A stretch of DNA of 53,907 nt. Source: JAPLKB01 sp964532465. Its GTDB lineage: Bacteria > Desulfobacterota > Syntrophorhabdia > Syntrophorhabdales > Syntrophorhabdaceae. Below are positions 26,358 through 35,533 of this stretch, one piece after another. The position numbers and the translations under genes are program-made. How positions within the stretch are numbered: the first letter of the stretch is position 1; every line of letters begins with the position of its first letter. Under the pieces are notes generated by a model. That model was not told the DNA's origin. It saw only the letters and a list, made by a program, of their open reading frames with translations, and did not search any database. Location: NCBI GenBank assembly GCA_964532465.1, contig CAZHHX010000023.1, positions 1-53,907 on the forward strand, written 5' to 3'.

Positions 26358-27797
26358 ATGACAAATTGGATGGAAAATCTTGCACGGCACTATAGGAGTA
26401 AAAGAATGCAACATCCTGCCGATAAGCTTATGATAGTTTTTGACATTGACGGGACCATACTCGATATGCGCTTCATTATACTTCATGTTTTGAAGGAATT
26501 CGATAAACAACACAACACATGCCACTTCAGGAATATTAGGATTTCCGATATTGATTTTCACGAGCTTAATATCAAAGATCTTCTTGTAAGGCTTTTCATG
26601 AGCAAAGATGAGCAGGAGCAGATACTGTCACGTTACGATAAACTCCTTGTCTCATCAATGGCGGTTTTGGAAGCTCATCGTCCTTTCAGGGGAGTTCTTG
26701 ATGTGATAAGGTGGTTCCAACTCCAGCCTAATACTTTCGTAGGGTTAAATACGGGCAGACCTGAGTCGTTCCGATCTAATACCCTCAAATCACTGAACCG
26801 GCTCGCAAAAGAATATCGCGTTAAATTCAGTGATGATCTCCTTTTCATGAAAACACCTGACTTCGGAAATAATATAACTGCAGCCAAGACCAGAGGAATT
26901 GAGTATTTCCAAAGCCTCGACTATAAGGTTTTTGCTTTTGTTGATAATGAACCGGAAAACCTGCAGGCCGTTTCAGAAGCATTCTCTGAAAATGAAATTC
27001 TTCTTCTCCATGCTGATACGATTTTCAAATCACAGGATATTCGTATAACCGGCAATGCTGTACGGGGAAAAGAATACAGCATTTCAAAACTCGTAAGCAG
27101 GAAAAACCTTCCAAAGCATATTCAATTCGTCTGGCAATGGGATGGTTTGGCGGAAACAATTGAGGGATTCATTGACTCCCAGGTTAAATGGATAGAGGTC
27201 GATCTCAACGTGAGTGCCGCCCCTTGGAGAAAGGGACTGCAAGACAGAGAATACGGGCTTATCCATGAAAGCATAGACATGTTAATAGCACACGATAAAA
27301 AGATAAAAATCAACCTGAGCAAAAAGGCATTCTTCTCCGGGAATATACCCGGTATACTCAGGGATTGCAGGGTAGACGATTCCAGTCTGTGGCTTTACGG
27401 CAGCATGAATGATATCAGCCCTAAGGATTTCAAGGCATTACGGAAAATGTATCCTGGAGCAATCATAGGATGCCCGATTGATATCCTTTCAGCCCTTGCG
27501 AGCAACCACCCCATACACACAAGGGAACTGCTTACAACCTTCAGAAGCTGGGGCATCAACCGTTTTTCCATAAACTGGAGGACGCAGGGCAAAAGAATCT
27601 TTTTCAACTATTTAAGACAATGGAAGATGGAAACCGATATTTATAATACATCAAATCTTGAATCCTTTCTTCAGGCTTTGCTGCTGCTGCCCGATTCAAT
27701 TACGATGCAACCTGATTTTGTGTTGAAAAATATGGAAGATTATATTGCAAATAAAGGTTTTCCCGGCAATAACGGCGAATTTCGTAAGACAGCGTAA
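26358..27797 (+). CDS. HAD-type phosphatase domain fused to a GDPD-like TIM-barrel-like domain
   Basis: A 479-residue protein. The N-terminal half is a HAD hydrolase with motif I FDIDGTILD near residue 27-35, a Thr in GLNTGRPE (motif II) and FVDNEPENL (motif IV). The C-terminal half (from about residue 250) begins FVWQWDGLAETIEGFIDSQV and then KWIEVDLN, like the first strand-helix of glycerophosphodiester phosphodiesterase barrels. The usual His-Arg of HRG is missing, so it may be catalytically altered or a FAM151-like relative. The ATG at 26358 follows AAGGTGGG. It is under Pho box 3, suggesting phosphate salvage. The fusion's substrate is unknown. Confidence 0.65.
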   Translation: MTNWMENLARHYRSKRMQHPADKLMIVFDIDGTILDMRFIILHVLKEFDKQHNTCHFRNIRISDIDFHELNIKDLLVRLFMSKDEQEQILSRYDKLLVSSMAVLEAHRPFRGVLDVIRWFQLQPNTFVGLNTGRPESFRSNTLKSLNRLAKEYRVKFSDDLLFMKTPDFGNNITAAKTRGIEYFQSLDYKVFAFVDNEPENLQAVSEAFSENEILLLHADTIFKSQDIRITGNAVRGKEYSISKLVSRKNLPKHIQFVWQWDGLAETIEGFIDSQVKWIEVDLNVSAAPWRKGLQDREYGLIHESIDMLIAHDKKIKINLSKKAFFSGNIPGILRDCRVDDSSLWLYGSMNDISPKDFKALRKMYPGAIIGCPIDILSALASNHPIHTRELLTTFRSWGINRFSINWRTQGKRIFFNYLRQWKMETDIYNTSNLESFLQALLLLPDSITMQPDFVLKNMEDYIANKGFPGNNGEFRKTA

Positions 27798-27963
27798 GAA
27801 AGATAGTCTTTCCATCGGGCACGCATAGCATCGGTAAGGTAAATAGCTCATAAATTGAGCCGAGTGTCCACTTGTCAGCGTGAGGGTGTCCGAAGCTTGC
27901 TACAAAAACTTTTTCAATTTTATTGTTTTTAATGCCTTGTCCACCTGCAGAAAGGTGCAGTTT

Positions 27964-29856
27964 TCATCGCCTGTCAAGGATTTCCCTGACCTTTTGAAGA
28001 AATATTTCGGATGATGTAGGTTTCATAAGAAGTTCATATTGTTTGTCATGAACTCCCTTGGTCAATATTACATCGGATGTATAACCGCTTGTAAACAAAA
28101 CTTTTATATCATTTTTCGATCTTTTAATCTCCTGATAGGCTTCCTTTCCGTTTTTCCCGGGCATTACTACATCGAGAATAACCATATCAATTGAATCCGT
28201 AGACCCAAAAAAATGCTCTACAGCCTCCTTGCCGTCCTTTGCCTCTATAACCTTATATCCGGCCTCTTCGAGTATGGTTTTAGTCAATAACCGGACATCG
28301 GGATTATCTTCCGCTATGAGTATTGTCTCGGTGCCTTTTTGAGAGAATACTTGTTGTTTCGATTTTCTAATTTGAACTGGCCTAGATTTTGACAGGGGCA
28401 GATAAATCTTAAAGGTGGTTCCGGAATCCTGCATGCTTCTTACCCTAATATAGCCGTTATGTTGTTTTATAATGCCATATACAGTGGAAAGACCCAGTCC
28501 GGTTCCCTTGCCTACATCCTTTGTTGTAAAAAACGGCTCAAAGATCCTCTCCTTGGTTTGCTTGTTCATCCCAATCCCTGTATCGGTTACAGAAATCAAA
28601 GCATAGGCGCCTTCAATACCGTAACCGTGCGTTCTGCAGAATTCACTGTCAATATCAAATGGCTCTGTTTTTATAATGAGCGTTCCTCCATGCGGCATGG
28701 CGTCACGGGCGTTTGCCGCCATGTTCATCATAACCTGCTCTATCTGTATGGTATCTGCCATTAATATAAGGTCCTGGTCTGTAAGTGTAATTCTGAATTC
28801 AATATCTTCCGTAAGAAGTCTTGAAAGCAGTTTTTCCAGGCCTTTTATAACCTTGTTGAGACTGACCGGTTGAAGATTGATCGGCTGTTTTCTGCTGAAG
28901 GCCAGCAGACTTTGGGTTAATTGTGCTGCCTTCTCTGAGGCCGATAATATGTGGTCTACATATGTATTTAATGGATTGCCGGCAGGTAATTTCATGTGCA
29001 GCAAATTACCGAAACCCATTATAGCGGTTATAATATTATTAAAGTCATGTGCGACTCCACCGGCAAGAAGGCCTATGGATTCCATTTTTTGAGAATGCCG
29101 GAATTGCTCCTCTGTCTTTTTTCGTTCCGTAATGTCGAAAAGAACAACGAGATGAGCAGGTTCTCCTTTATAAATGATTTTTTGTGCTTTTACGATTACC
29201 GCGAGAACGTCTCCTGTTTTTGTGACCATCTTAATCTCGTAATCGCCGACTTCTTCGCCATCTATTCGTTTTTGTATATTTACCTGTATCAATGTCTTGC
29301 ATGAATCCTCTATATAATCAAAGACAGATGTACTTACCATCTCTTCCGGAAGATAACCAAGGATAGAAGTTGCAGCGTGATTTGCAAAAAGAATAGTGCC
29401 GTTTTTATGTACAAGCACAATCTCCGGCAAACAGGAGATCAGCCTTTCATATTGCTCTTCTTTTTCGAGCAATGCCTTCTCTACTTTGCTCAGTTCCGTA
29501 ATATCCTTCCATAATGCGCACACTACTGTTTTTCCATTAGAATAAAGATGGGCAAGGTGCACTTCCACTGCAATTTCTCCGCCATCAAACTTTCTGTGTA
29601 CCCATGGGAATTTATTTTTTTTGCAGTCCCCGGATATCTTAAAAAATTCCCTCGATTTCAATTTTGAGAGAGATCCGTCGTGTTGCTTCTCAGGTGAAAG
29701 GTCAAGCGGTTTTTTACCTAAAATCTGGTTTTTATCAGTGCAGCCCATTGTTGAAAGCGCTGCCTGGTTGCAGTCGACAAATTTTCCATCATCGAGAATA
29801 AATGCAGCATCGGGCAGGCTGTCAAAGAGCAATCTAAATTCATCTGTATTATCCAT
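27964..29856 (-). CDS. hybrid histidine kinase (PAS-PAS-HisKA-HATPase-REC)
   Basis: A cytoplasmic 630-residue hybrid sensor kinase with no membrane segment. Two PAS domains (about residues 5-120 and 130-250) are followed by an H-box GGVAHDFNNIITAIMGFGNL (phospho-His) and a HATPase with NARDAMP, DTGIGM and FFTTKDVGKGTGLGLSTV. A C-terminal receiver domain (about 510-630) has phospho-Asp in ILDVVMPG and Lys in LMKPTS. GGAGGA precedes the ATG. It is the last gene of the arsC2-MCP-unknown-EAL/GGDEF-kinase run. The signal and output partner are unknown. Confidence 0.93.
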   Translation of the reverse strand: MDNTDEFRLLFDSLPDAAFILDDGKFVDCNQAALSTMGCTDKNQILGKKPLDLSPEKQHDGSLSKLKSREFFKISGDCKKNKFPWVHRKFDGGEIAVEVHLAHLYSNGKTVVCALWKDITELSKVEKALLEKEEQYERLISCLPEIVLVHKNGTILFANHAATSILGYLPEEMVSTSVFDYIEDSCKTLIQVNIQKRIDGEEVGDYEIKMVTKTGDVLAVIVKAQKIIYKGEPAHLVVLFDITERKKTEEQFRHSQKMESIGLLAGGVAHDFNNIITAIMGFGNLLHMKLPAGNPLNTYVDHILSASEKAAQLTQSLLAFSRKQPINLQPVSLNKVIKGLEKLLSRLLTEDIEFRITLTDQDLILMADTIQIEQVMMNMAANARDAMPHGGTLIIKTEPFDIDSEFCRTHGYGIEGAYALISVTDTGIGMNKQTKERIFEPFFTTKDVGKGTGLGLSTVYGIIKQHNGYIRVRSMQDSGTTFKIYLPLSKSRPVQIRKSKQQVFSQKGTETILIAEDNPDVRLLTKTILEEAGYKVIEAKDGKEAVEHFFGSTDSIDMVILDVVMPGKNGKEAYQEIKRSKNDIKVLFTSGYTSDVILTKGVHDKQYELLMKPTSSEIFLQKVREILDRR

Positions 29857-29875
29857 ATATTATTCCTCCGGTATG

Positions 29876-31717
29876 CTATCTGTATAGAGCCAATATTTTG
29901 TGCTTCTCTTCTTTCTTTATTCCGTTCATTAACTTGTCTTCGCTGTCAAGGGTCATGAAGGCCATTCCGGTCTCAGAATGTTTTGCAGACTTTTTCAAAT
30001 CAGCAATCACATGGCTCAGTCCTTCAGCAGTCATACTAATCTCTTCGGCAGGTATGTTAATAATTGCCGCACTTACAGCTAATAAAGGAAATTGTTTTAT
30101 ATTGCCGTCTCTGTCTGTTGAAATGATGTAGTTTCTTTCTCTGTCTTCTGAGTCATAGAGACTTATAACATCGTCTGCGAATTTATTGATTATATATTCA
30201 ATAAGGCTGTTTATTTGAAGAATTTCGTCCTCCGAAATCATATAACCTGCAAAAAAATCATCTCCGCCGATATGCCCGGCGAAAAACCTGTTTCCGGTTG
30301 ATGTTATCTTTAAGATATCGGAGAAGAGTAGTATTGCCCTGTCGCCCTGCCTGAAGCCGTATTTGTCGTTAAAAGCCTTGAAATAGTCAAAATCAAAATA
30401 AACAATAATGTATTTTTTTTCCCGGTCTGCAAGGGCTTGTTCTATGAATTCATTAATTAATGTGTTTCCCGGCAATTTTGTAAGTGGATTCTGGTCCCTT
30501 GCAACGGCTACATTTTTTTCGTTAAGTACTTTTAACAGTGAACGCGTGCTGAGAAAGCCAATATATATTCCGTTTTCTGTAAGCAAAACTCCTTCAGAAA
30601 ACTCATCCATTGAAAAGTATTCAAGTATTTTCTCAACCTTCGTATTGATTTCTGCTATGGGACATTTTGCGATAAAGTCTACGAGTGTTTTGCCGGCGGC
30701 TTTATTTAACAACAGGTCTTTCCCATACCGGGAGTAGACAAATTCTTTTAATTCTCTTTCTCTAATCAATCCTATCGGCTCATCATGGCCATTTAAAACA
30801 GGAAAGAAGGTATTATTTTTATTCGTTCTAAAATTATCAAAAACAGTTGACATGTCTGTTATTTGGCCTGTTTTGGAGTTATGGAGATACACTGGTTCCA
30901 GATATTCCAGTTGGTCTTGAAGTAATACGTGATCGTACGTTTTCTGTCGCTTGTTCTGCGCGTTAATCTTCGTTATATGGTCGTATTTCTCGCAAATTTC
31001 GTCCAAATTCACGGTTGGTCTCTGTACGAAATAGCCTTGCACATAATCGCACCCGGTTTCTTTACAAAAAAAGAATTCCTTTTCTGTCTCAACCCCCTCG
31101 GCAATTGTTATAATACCCAGGGTATGTGCAAGATTGAGCACCTTTGCAAGAAAGAGTTTCTTCTTTGAGTCATCCTCTATTTCTGAAATAAAAAATCTGT
31201 CAATTTTTATGAAATCAGGGTCTGAATGATAAAGAAGCTGTAGGCCGGAATATCCTGTACCGAAATCATCAATTGCTATCTTGTAGAATTGTTTTTTATA
31301 TGCATTGAGAATTGTTTTTACGTGAGGATAACTGTCAAATTCATGTCTTTCGGATATTTCAAAACAGATTGAACTTGGCAAGACCCCAAAACGCTTGAGG
31401 ATTTGCGAGGTATTCCCCGTTGAATAATCAGCCATGAGAATAACGCGATTATCAATATTAAAGAATAATTTTGCTTTCTGATGATTTTTCAGTCGCATGA
31501 ATTTTTCAAGCGACTTTTCTCTTAAAGCAAGCTCGAAACCATACAGCACCTGTTCGTTGAAGGCGGCATCAAAAATGTCCTTTATGCTGTTAAAACCTGT
31601 CTGCTCATAATTCCTGAGAAGAGCCTCATATCCGAAACATATACCGTTGTGAACGTTAACAATAGGCTGGAATGCATAATCCAATGTTTGAATGATGCCC
31701 CTCCATTTATTGTCCAT
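29876..31717 (-). CDS. EAL - CBS pair - GGDEF c-di-GMP protein
   Basis: A 613-residue cytoplasmic protein. The EAL domain (about residues 10-250) has GYEALLR, FFNID, CFEISER and DDFGTGYS, the metal and substrate residues of an active c-di-GMP phosphodiesterase. A CBS-like pair occupies about 290-410. A C-terminal GGDEF domain reads GGDDF, which is within the range tolerated for diguanylate cyclases. I chose the ATG at 31717 with GGAGGA 8 bp upstream; the longer frame starts at 31798 without a ribosome site. It probably sets c-di-GMP levels in response to a ligand on the CBS pair. Confidence 0.88.
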   Translation of the reverse strand: MDNKWRGIIQTLDYAFQPIVNVHNGICFGYEALLRNYEQTGFNSIKDIFDAAFNEQVLYGFELALREKSLEKFMRLKNHQKAKLFFNIDNRVILMADYSTGNTSQILKRFGVLPSSICFEISERHEFDSYPHVKTILNAYKKQFYKIAIDDFGTGYSGLQLLYHSDPDFIKIDRFFISEIEDDSKKKLFLAKVLNLAHTLGIITIAEGVETEKEFFFCKETGCDYVQGYFVQRPTVNLDEICEKYDHITKINAQNKRQKTYDHVLLQDQLEYLEPVYLHNSKTGQITDMSTVFDNFRTNKNNTFFPVLNGHDEPIGLIRERELKEFVYSRYGKDLLLNKAAGKTLVDFIAKCPIAEINTKVEKILEYFSMDEFSEGVLLTENGIYIGFLSTRSLLKVLNEKNVAVARDQNPLTKLPGNTLINEFIEQALADREKKYIIVYFDFDYFKAFNDKYGFRQGDRAILLFSDILKITSTGNRFFAGHIGGDDFFAGYMISEDEILQINSLIEYIINKFADDVISLYDSEDRERNYIISTDRDGNIKQFPLLAVSAAIINIPAEEISMTAEGLSHVIADLKKSAKHSETGMAFMTLDSEDKLMNGIKKEEKHKILALYR

Positions 31718-31867
31718 ATCACGTTCCTCCTGAAAACAGTTGCATACCTCGTTATTGAATTCTTCATAAAAAAACTGATTTGTGTAGTGCTGCAACATTT
31801 TTCCATCCTCATGCCATTAAATTTTGCCATGTCTTTTTGTATCAGCATATATTCTCATGTAAATATC

Positions 31868-32320
31868 TCAAGCTGCCCGGAGAAAGGGTTTGAGAGAAGA
31901 CCGGGCTTGATTTTCTTGCCGACAGGGGGAATGGTTTTTATTATTATCGGAGCGCTGGCGTGCCATAAGTCTTTGCAAGGCAGCGTAGATATCGGAAATA
32001 TTGCTTTTGATGCTGAACGTGAAGATCGGTCTCAATAAAGACCCCATGGCCAGGGTATCTTTTTCATTATCCGGCAGAATCAGTATGAAAGCAATCCCGG
32101 ATAACAAGTGTTTAATCATGTAGATATCAACAAGGTCCTCAAATGTTTCTGCGCATATCACAGCCACAGCCTTATTTTTATACGACTGTTTAATTTTGCG
32201 GGAAAGGGTTTCAATGTCCTTATGAATTTCAACTCTTTTTTGCCGGGAACAACTCGCAATTAATGAGGATAAATTATCATAATACACATCTTTGCCTGTG
32301 CAATAAAAAATAATGTTCAT
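31868..32320 (-). CDS. small protein of unknown function, receiver-like fold possible
   Basis: A 150-residue protein, MNIIFYCTGKDVYYDNLSSL at the start, with alternating beta/alpha segments (AVAVICAETFEDLV, GIAFILILPDN) like a receiver or Rossmann domain but no phospho-acceptor Asp signature. The tail is basic. AGAGG precedes the ATG. It has its own Pho-box-like promoter inside the end of the chemoreceptor gene. It is followed by the EAL/GGDEF gene, so it may start a Pho-controlled signalling operon. Function not recognised. Confidence 0.6.
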   Translation of the reverse strand: MNIIFYCTGKDVYYDNLSSLIASCSRQKRVEIHKDIETLSRKIKQSYKNKAVAVICAETFEDLVDIYMIKHLLSGIAFILILPDNEKDTLAMGSLLRPIFTFSIKSNISDIYAALQRLMARQRSDNNKNHSPCRQENQARSSLKPFLRAA

Positions 32321-32359
32321 GTAAACCTCTTTTGGATATACTTTTTCAATGCTGATAAT

Positions 32360-32413
32360 TTAATAATGCATTTCTGTTAACCTGAAATAAACTTTCAGTT
32401 AATTTTCAGTTAA
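32360..32413 (-). promoter_or_regulatory. Pho box 4 (internal), before the 150-aa gene
   Basis: Plus-strand TGTTAA (32375), AATAAA (32386), AGTTAA (32397) and AGTTAA (32408) lie at 11-bp steps. A 9-bp gap leads to TATTAA (minus) at 32360-32365. The second hexamer is poor. The two upstream hexamers overlap the last codons of the chemoreceptor gene. The predicted leader is about 33 bp. Confidence 0.55.
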
Positions 32414-34915
32414 GGCTTTGACAGGGTTTTGTGATTGATTATTGCCGTTGGTTTTAAACCATTGAATTTTCCCGTTCAGATCCGATGAAGCAGTGAGAAG
32501 GTCTGTTGCCTGTTCCTTAATTGAAAAAACCGAGATATTGAGTTTTTGAGTAACTCCGGATATTCTTTCCATCATACTTGACATTTCCTGTGAGGTTAAT
32601 GATTGATTTTTTGCTGCAATTGCTACATCCTGGACCATACCGGACACCTCTTTTACAGAGACAACGATATTGTCCATTGCTTGTTCGGTTTTTTTTACAT
32701 GAGTTAAAATCTGTTCCACTGATTTCTTGTGATCCATCATGAATTTTGTAAAACCCGCAAACTCATGCTGAATAACATTAACATCTCTTTTTATCTCATC
32801 CGCTGATCTGGAAGCCCTGTTTGCAAGCCCTCTTACGTTTTCGGCAATTACTGAAAACCCGAGTCCGGCTTTGCCCGCTCTTGCCGCTTCAACAGAAGCG
32901 TTAAGAGAAATAAGCTTGGTTCCATCTGATATGTCAATTATCAAGTCTACGATCTTATTGATATCCTGTGACTTCCCTTTCAGTACGGCCATTCTGGTTG
33001 TGAAGTCTTCCACTCTATCTGTGAATTGTTCCAGCTCGCCTGCTGTAATTTTCATAGATGCCTTACCATCCAGCGCAAGTTCATGCATCTCATTGGCACG
33101 TAATGCAGTATTTTGTGTGATTTGTTCTACTTCCATATTTGTATGGAACATTTTTGCTATCGAAGCGACGGACTGATCGGTATCCCTGGCCTGGTTTGTT
33201 GAATAATTACTCAGGTTTAAAGCGGTATCGTTAAGATGGCCCGAGCTGGCTGAAAGGTTTCTCGATATAAAAGAAATGCTCTTTGCCATATCCGAAATCT
33301 TAATTATTGCCTCATTAAAATTGATTGCCACTTTTCCGAATTCATCCCTCTTTTTATTGTCCATCCTTGCGGAAAAATCTCCATTGCCGAAACGTTCGGC
33401 AAGAGAAGTGAGGTCCCCTATTCTTTTCATAATGGAGTTTTCGATGAGTTTCCCGAAAATTATGCTTGTCAGCAGCAGGGCAATGCTGAATACCAAAACA
33501 AGAATAATCACTATTTTAACAACAAAATTTACCGCATCTACCGCTCTTTGTTGTTCCTCCTGTGCTGTTGTAACGTTTTCTCCATACTTTAGGCGCTGTT
33601 CCCGGATTGTTCTGTTCAGCGTTGCAAACATGGCGTCCGACTTTTCTTTTGCTTTCAGCATGTTTTTCAGCGTATCTACAAAACCATTATCCGCAAGAAA
33701 AAGTTGTTCAATTTCTCGAAGAGAAAGGGACACATCTTTCATCATGCCTGATTCCCTTTTTTTCCCGCTTATGTTAAGAGCGCTTTCAATCTCGGCTGTC
33801 ACACGCCGCATATAGGAAAATTTCTCTGAGAGGCCTCTCTTTACAGCATCCGCGTCATCAGCTTTTTTCATGGCAAATAATTTTGAAACAATATTTTCTA
33901 CAGAAAGACCGAGGGAGGTTAATTCTGCATTCAGTATTACAATCTGGCCGGCAGTTTTAGATGCCCCAAGAGATGCATCTAATGCAATGTTCTCCCTTAC
34001 AAAAGAAATATTTGTGCCATCCACCTCTTCATTTACAAACATTATTATATTTCCCATAATGTTATTGCTTTGTCTGGAAAACTCATTGAGTTCTTCTTCA
34101 ATTTTTGCGTCTCCGGATTTGGCAATTTTTCTCGTTTTTATTTCAGCAAGCCCATTATTTCCATTTACTGTTTTTTCAAGCTCTTTTGCCAATTCAAAAA
34201 TTTGTTTAAAATCATTTCCTGCCTGACCAATCATATTGGTCGAGTATTTAATACGGTCCTTTGCTGCTGCCACTCTCTGTGCTGTTTGTGCGGCCTGAAT
34301 ATCGGCAAGAGAAATCTGAATTTCCTGCACAAGATCTTTAATCCTCTGTGTTTCTGATAATTTCCATGTAATTTCCCGTGCTTTTGAACTTGTATTGGAA
34401 AGATTTTTATCGGCATGCTTTTGCAGTTCTTTCATGGAAAGATTAAGCTGATGGAGTTTTTTTGAATTTAAATTGAGCTTTGATTGGGCTTGCGCAGATG
34501 CTTCCGTCAACTTTTTTTCGGCTTTTATTCTTTCTCTGAATATCGATATACTCTCATCAGTAACTTTTTCCATTTCAGAAACCATAGAAGATATAGATTT
34601 TTCATTTTCTCCTCTGATCTTAAATAGCTGAGATGATATCTCCTTAATGGTTTTGAGGGATTCTGCAAGTTCCTCTTCTCCTTTCTGCAGTTCTTTATCA
34701 AACTTTACCGCAGATATCTCATAAAGCTTTATCATATGTTCATGCAGCGCCCTGGTAAATTCAACGGTTTTCAACTGGAAGGGCGTGGACTTCTCTGTAA
34801 GGGAATATATGTTCCTTCTCACTTCTTTCAGGCCTATGCAGCTTACAGCGCCAACTATTATAATGCCGACTAAAGTCAGTAATGTGTTAAAAAGGAGCTT
34901 TCTTTTTATTGTCAT
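32399..34915 (-). CDS. methyl-accepting chemotaxis protein with long coiled-coil sensor region
   Basis: An 838-residue inner-membrane chemoreceptor. Membrane segment 1 lies at about residues 10-28 and segment 2 at about 470-497 (VKIVIILVLVFSIALLLTSI). Between them is a very long, mostly helical, lysine/glutamate-rich periplasmic region. A HAMP domain follows, then the signalling hairpin with ISLNASVEAARAGKAGLGFS at its tip, which contacts CheA/CheW. The ligand is unknown. It lies 24 bp after arsC2 and behind Pho box 5, suggesting taxis tied to phosphate or arsenate status. No che genes lie in the window. Confidence 0.93.
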   Translation of the reverse strand: MTIKRKLLFNTLLTLVGIIIVGAVSCIGLKEVRRNIYSLTEKSTPFQLKTVEFTRALHEHMIKLYEISAVKFDKELQKGEEELAESLKTIKEISSQLFKIRGENEKSISSMVSEMEKVTDESISIFRERIKAEKKLTEASAQAQSKLNLNSKKLHQLNLSMKELQKHADKNLSNTSSKAREITWKLSETQRIKDLVQEIQISLADIQAAQTAQRVAAAKDRIKYSTNMIGQAGNDFKQIFELAKELEKTVNGNNGLAEIKTRKIAKSGDAKIEEELNEFSRQSNNIMGNIIMFVNEEVDGTNISFVRENIALDASLGASKTAGQIVILNAELTSLGLSVENIVSKLFAMKKADDADAVKRGLSEKFSYMRRVTAEIESALNISGKKRESGMMKDVSLSLREIEQLFLADNGFVDTLKNMLKAKEKSDAMFATLNRTIREQRLKYGENVTTAQEEQQRAVDAVNFVVKIVIILVLVFSIALLLTSIIFGKLIENSIMKRIGDLTSLAERFGNGDFSARMDNKKRDEFGKVAINFNEAIIKISDMAKSISFISRNLSASSGHLNDTALNLSNYSTNQARDTDQSVASIAKMFHTNMEVEQITQNTALRANEMHELALDGKASMKITAGELEQFTDRVEDFTTRMAVLKGKSQDINKIVDLIIDISDGTKLISLNASVEAARAGKAGLGFSVIAENVRGLANRASRSADEIKRDVNVIQHEFAGFTKFMMDHKKSVEQILTHVKKTEQAMDNIVVSVKEVSGMVQDVAIAAKNQSLTSQEMSSMMERISGVTQKLNISVFSIKEQATDLLTASSDLNGKIQWFKTNGNNQSQNPVKALTEN

Positions 34916-34938
34916 ATTTTCCTGCTGGTTTTTTATGA

Positions 34939-35391
34939 TTATTCAATTTGAGCCGTATTATTGCTTATTTCATGAACAAACTTTTCTATACTTTTACGGA
35001 TTTCATCCCTCACACTTCTTGTCTTTTCAAGTCTTTCTTCGTATGTTCCCGTGAAATATGCAGGGTCTTCAAATGACAATACAAGGTGTTTGACAATATG
35101 ATGAGGAAAGAGAGGGCATCTCTGTAAGATGTTTTCATCGCATAGCGAGATTGTATAATTAAATAGTTTGCCCTGTTGATATAGATTAAAGACACTTTTT
35201 GTTGAGTTATTTGAAATATCAATATCTATCTCTCTCATAACGTCCACAGCAAGTTGATTAATCTGTCCCGGCTCCAGCCCTGCGCTTTCAACATGGAACT
35301 TTTCGCCTCCAAATGCTCTGAGAAAGGCCTCAGCCATCTGACTTCTTGCTGAATTTGTGACACACAAAAAAAGAACTTTTATTTTCTCCAT
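34939..35391 (-). CDS. arsC: arsenate reductase, second copy (LMW-PTP fold)
   Basis: A 150-residue protein with P-loop CVTNSARSQMAEAF and downstream CDENILQRCPLFP, so all three redox cysteines of the thioredoxin-type enzyme are present. It is clearly diverged from the copy in the pst operon. I chose the ATG at 35391 because GGAG precedes it. The longer frame to 35421 would begin almost at the predicted transcript start of Pho box 5. A role as a protein-tyrosine phosphatase is a weaker alternative. Confidence 0.9.
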   Translation of the reverse strand: MEKIKVLFLCVTNSARSQMAEAFLRAFGGEKFHVESAGLEPGQINQLAVDVMREIDIDISNNSTKSVFNLYQQGKLFNYTISLCDENILQRCPLFPHHIVKHLVLSFEDPAYFTGTYEERLEKTRSVRDEIRKSIEKFVHEISNNTAQIE

Positions 35392-35431
35392 TGTCATCTC
35401 CATGGAAAGCTTTGTTCCCAAGACATGACTA

Positions 35432-35485
35432 AGAATAAAGATAAATTGTTAATTGATTATTAAAGGAGTATTAATATTTGGTTAA
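35432..35485 (-). promoter_or_regulatory. Pho box 5 and -10 of arsC2-MCP unit
   Basis: Plus-strand TGTTAA, TATTAA, TATTAA and GGTTAA start at 35447, 35458, 35469 and 35480 (11-bp steps). A 9-bp gap leads to TATTCT (minus) at 35432-35437. The predicted leader to the chosen arsC2 ATG is about 34 bp. It lies between arsC2 and the end of phoR. Confidence 0.8.
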
Positions 35486-35533
35486 GCCTAAGAGTAAAAT
35501 ATGGCTCAAAATCCGAAGAATTTTAAAGGAGTG

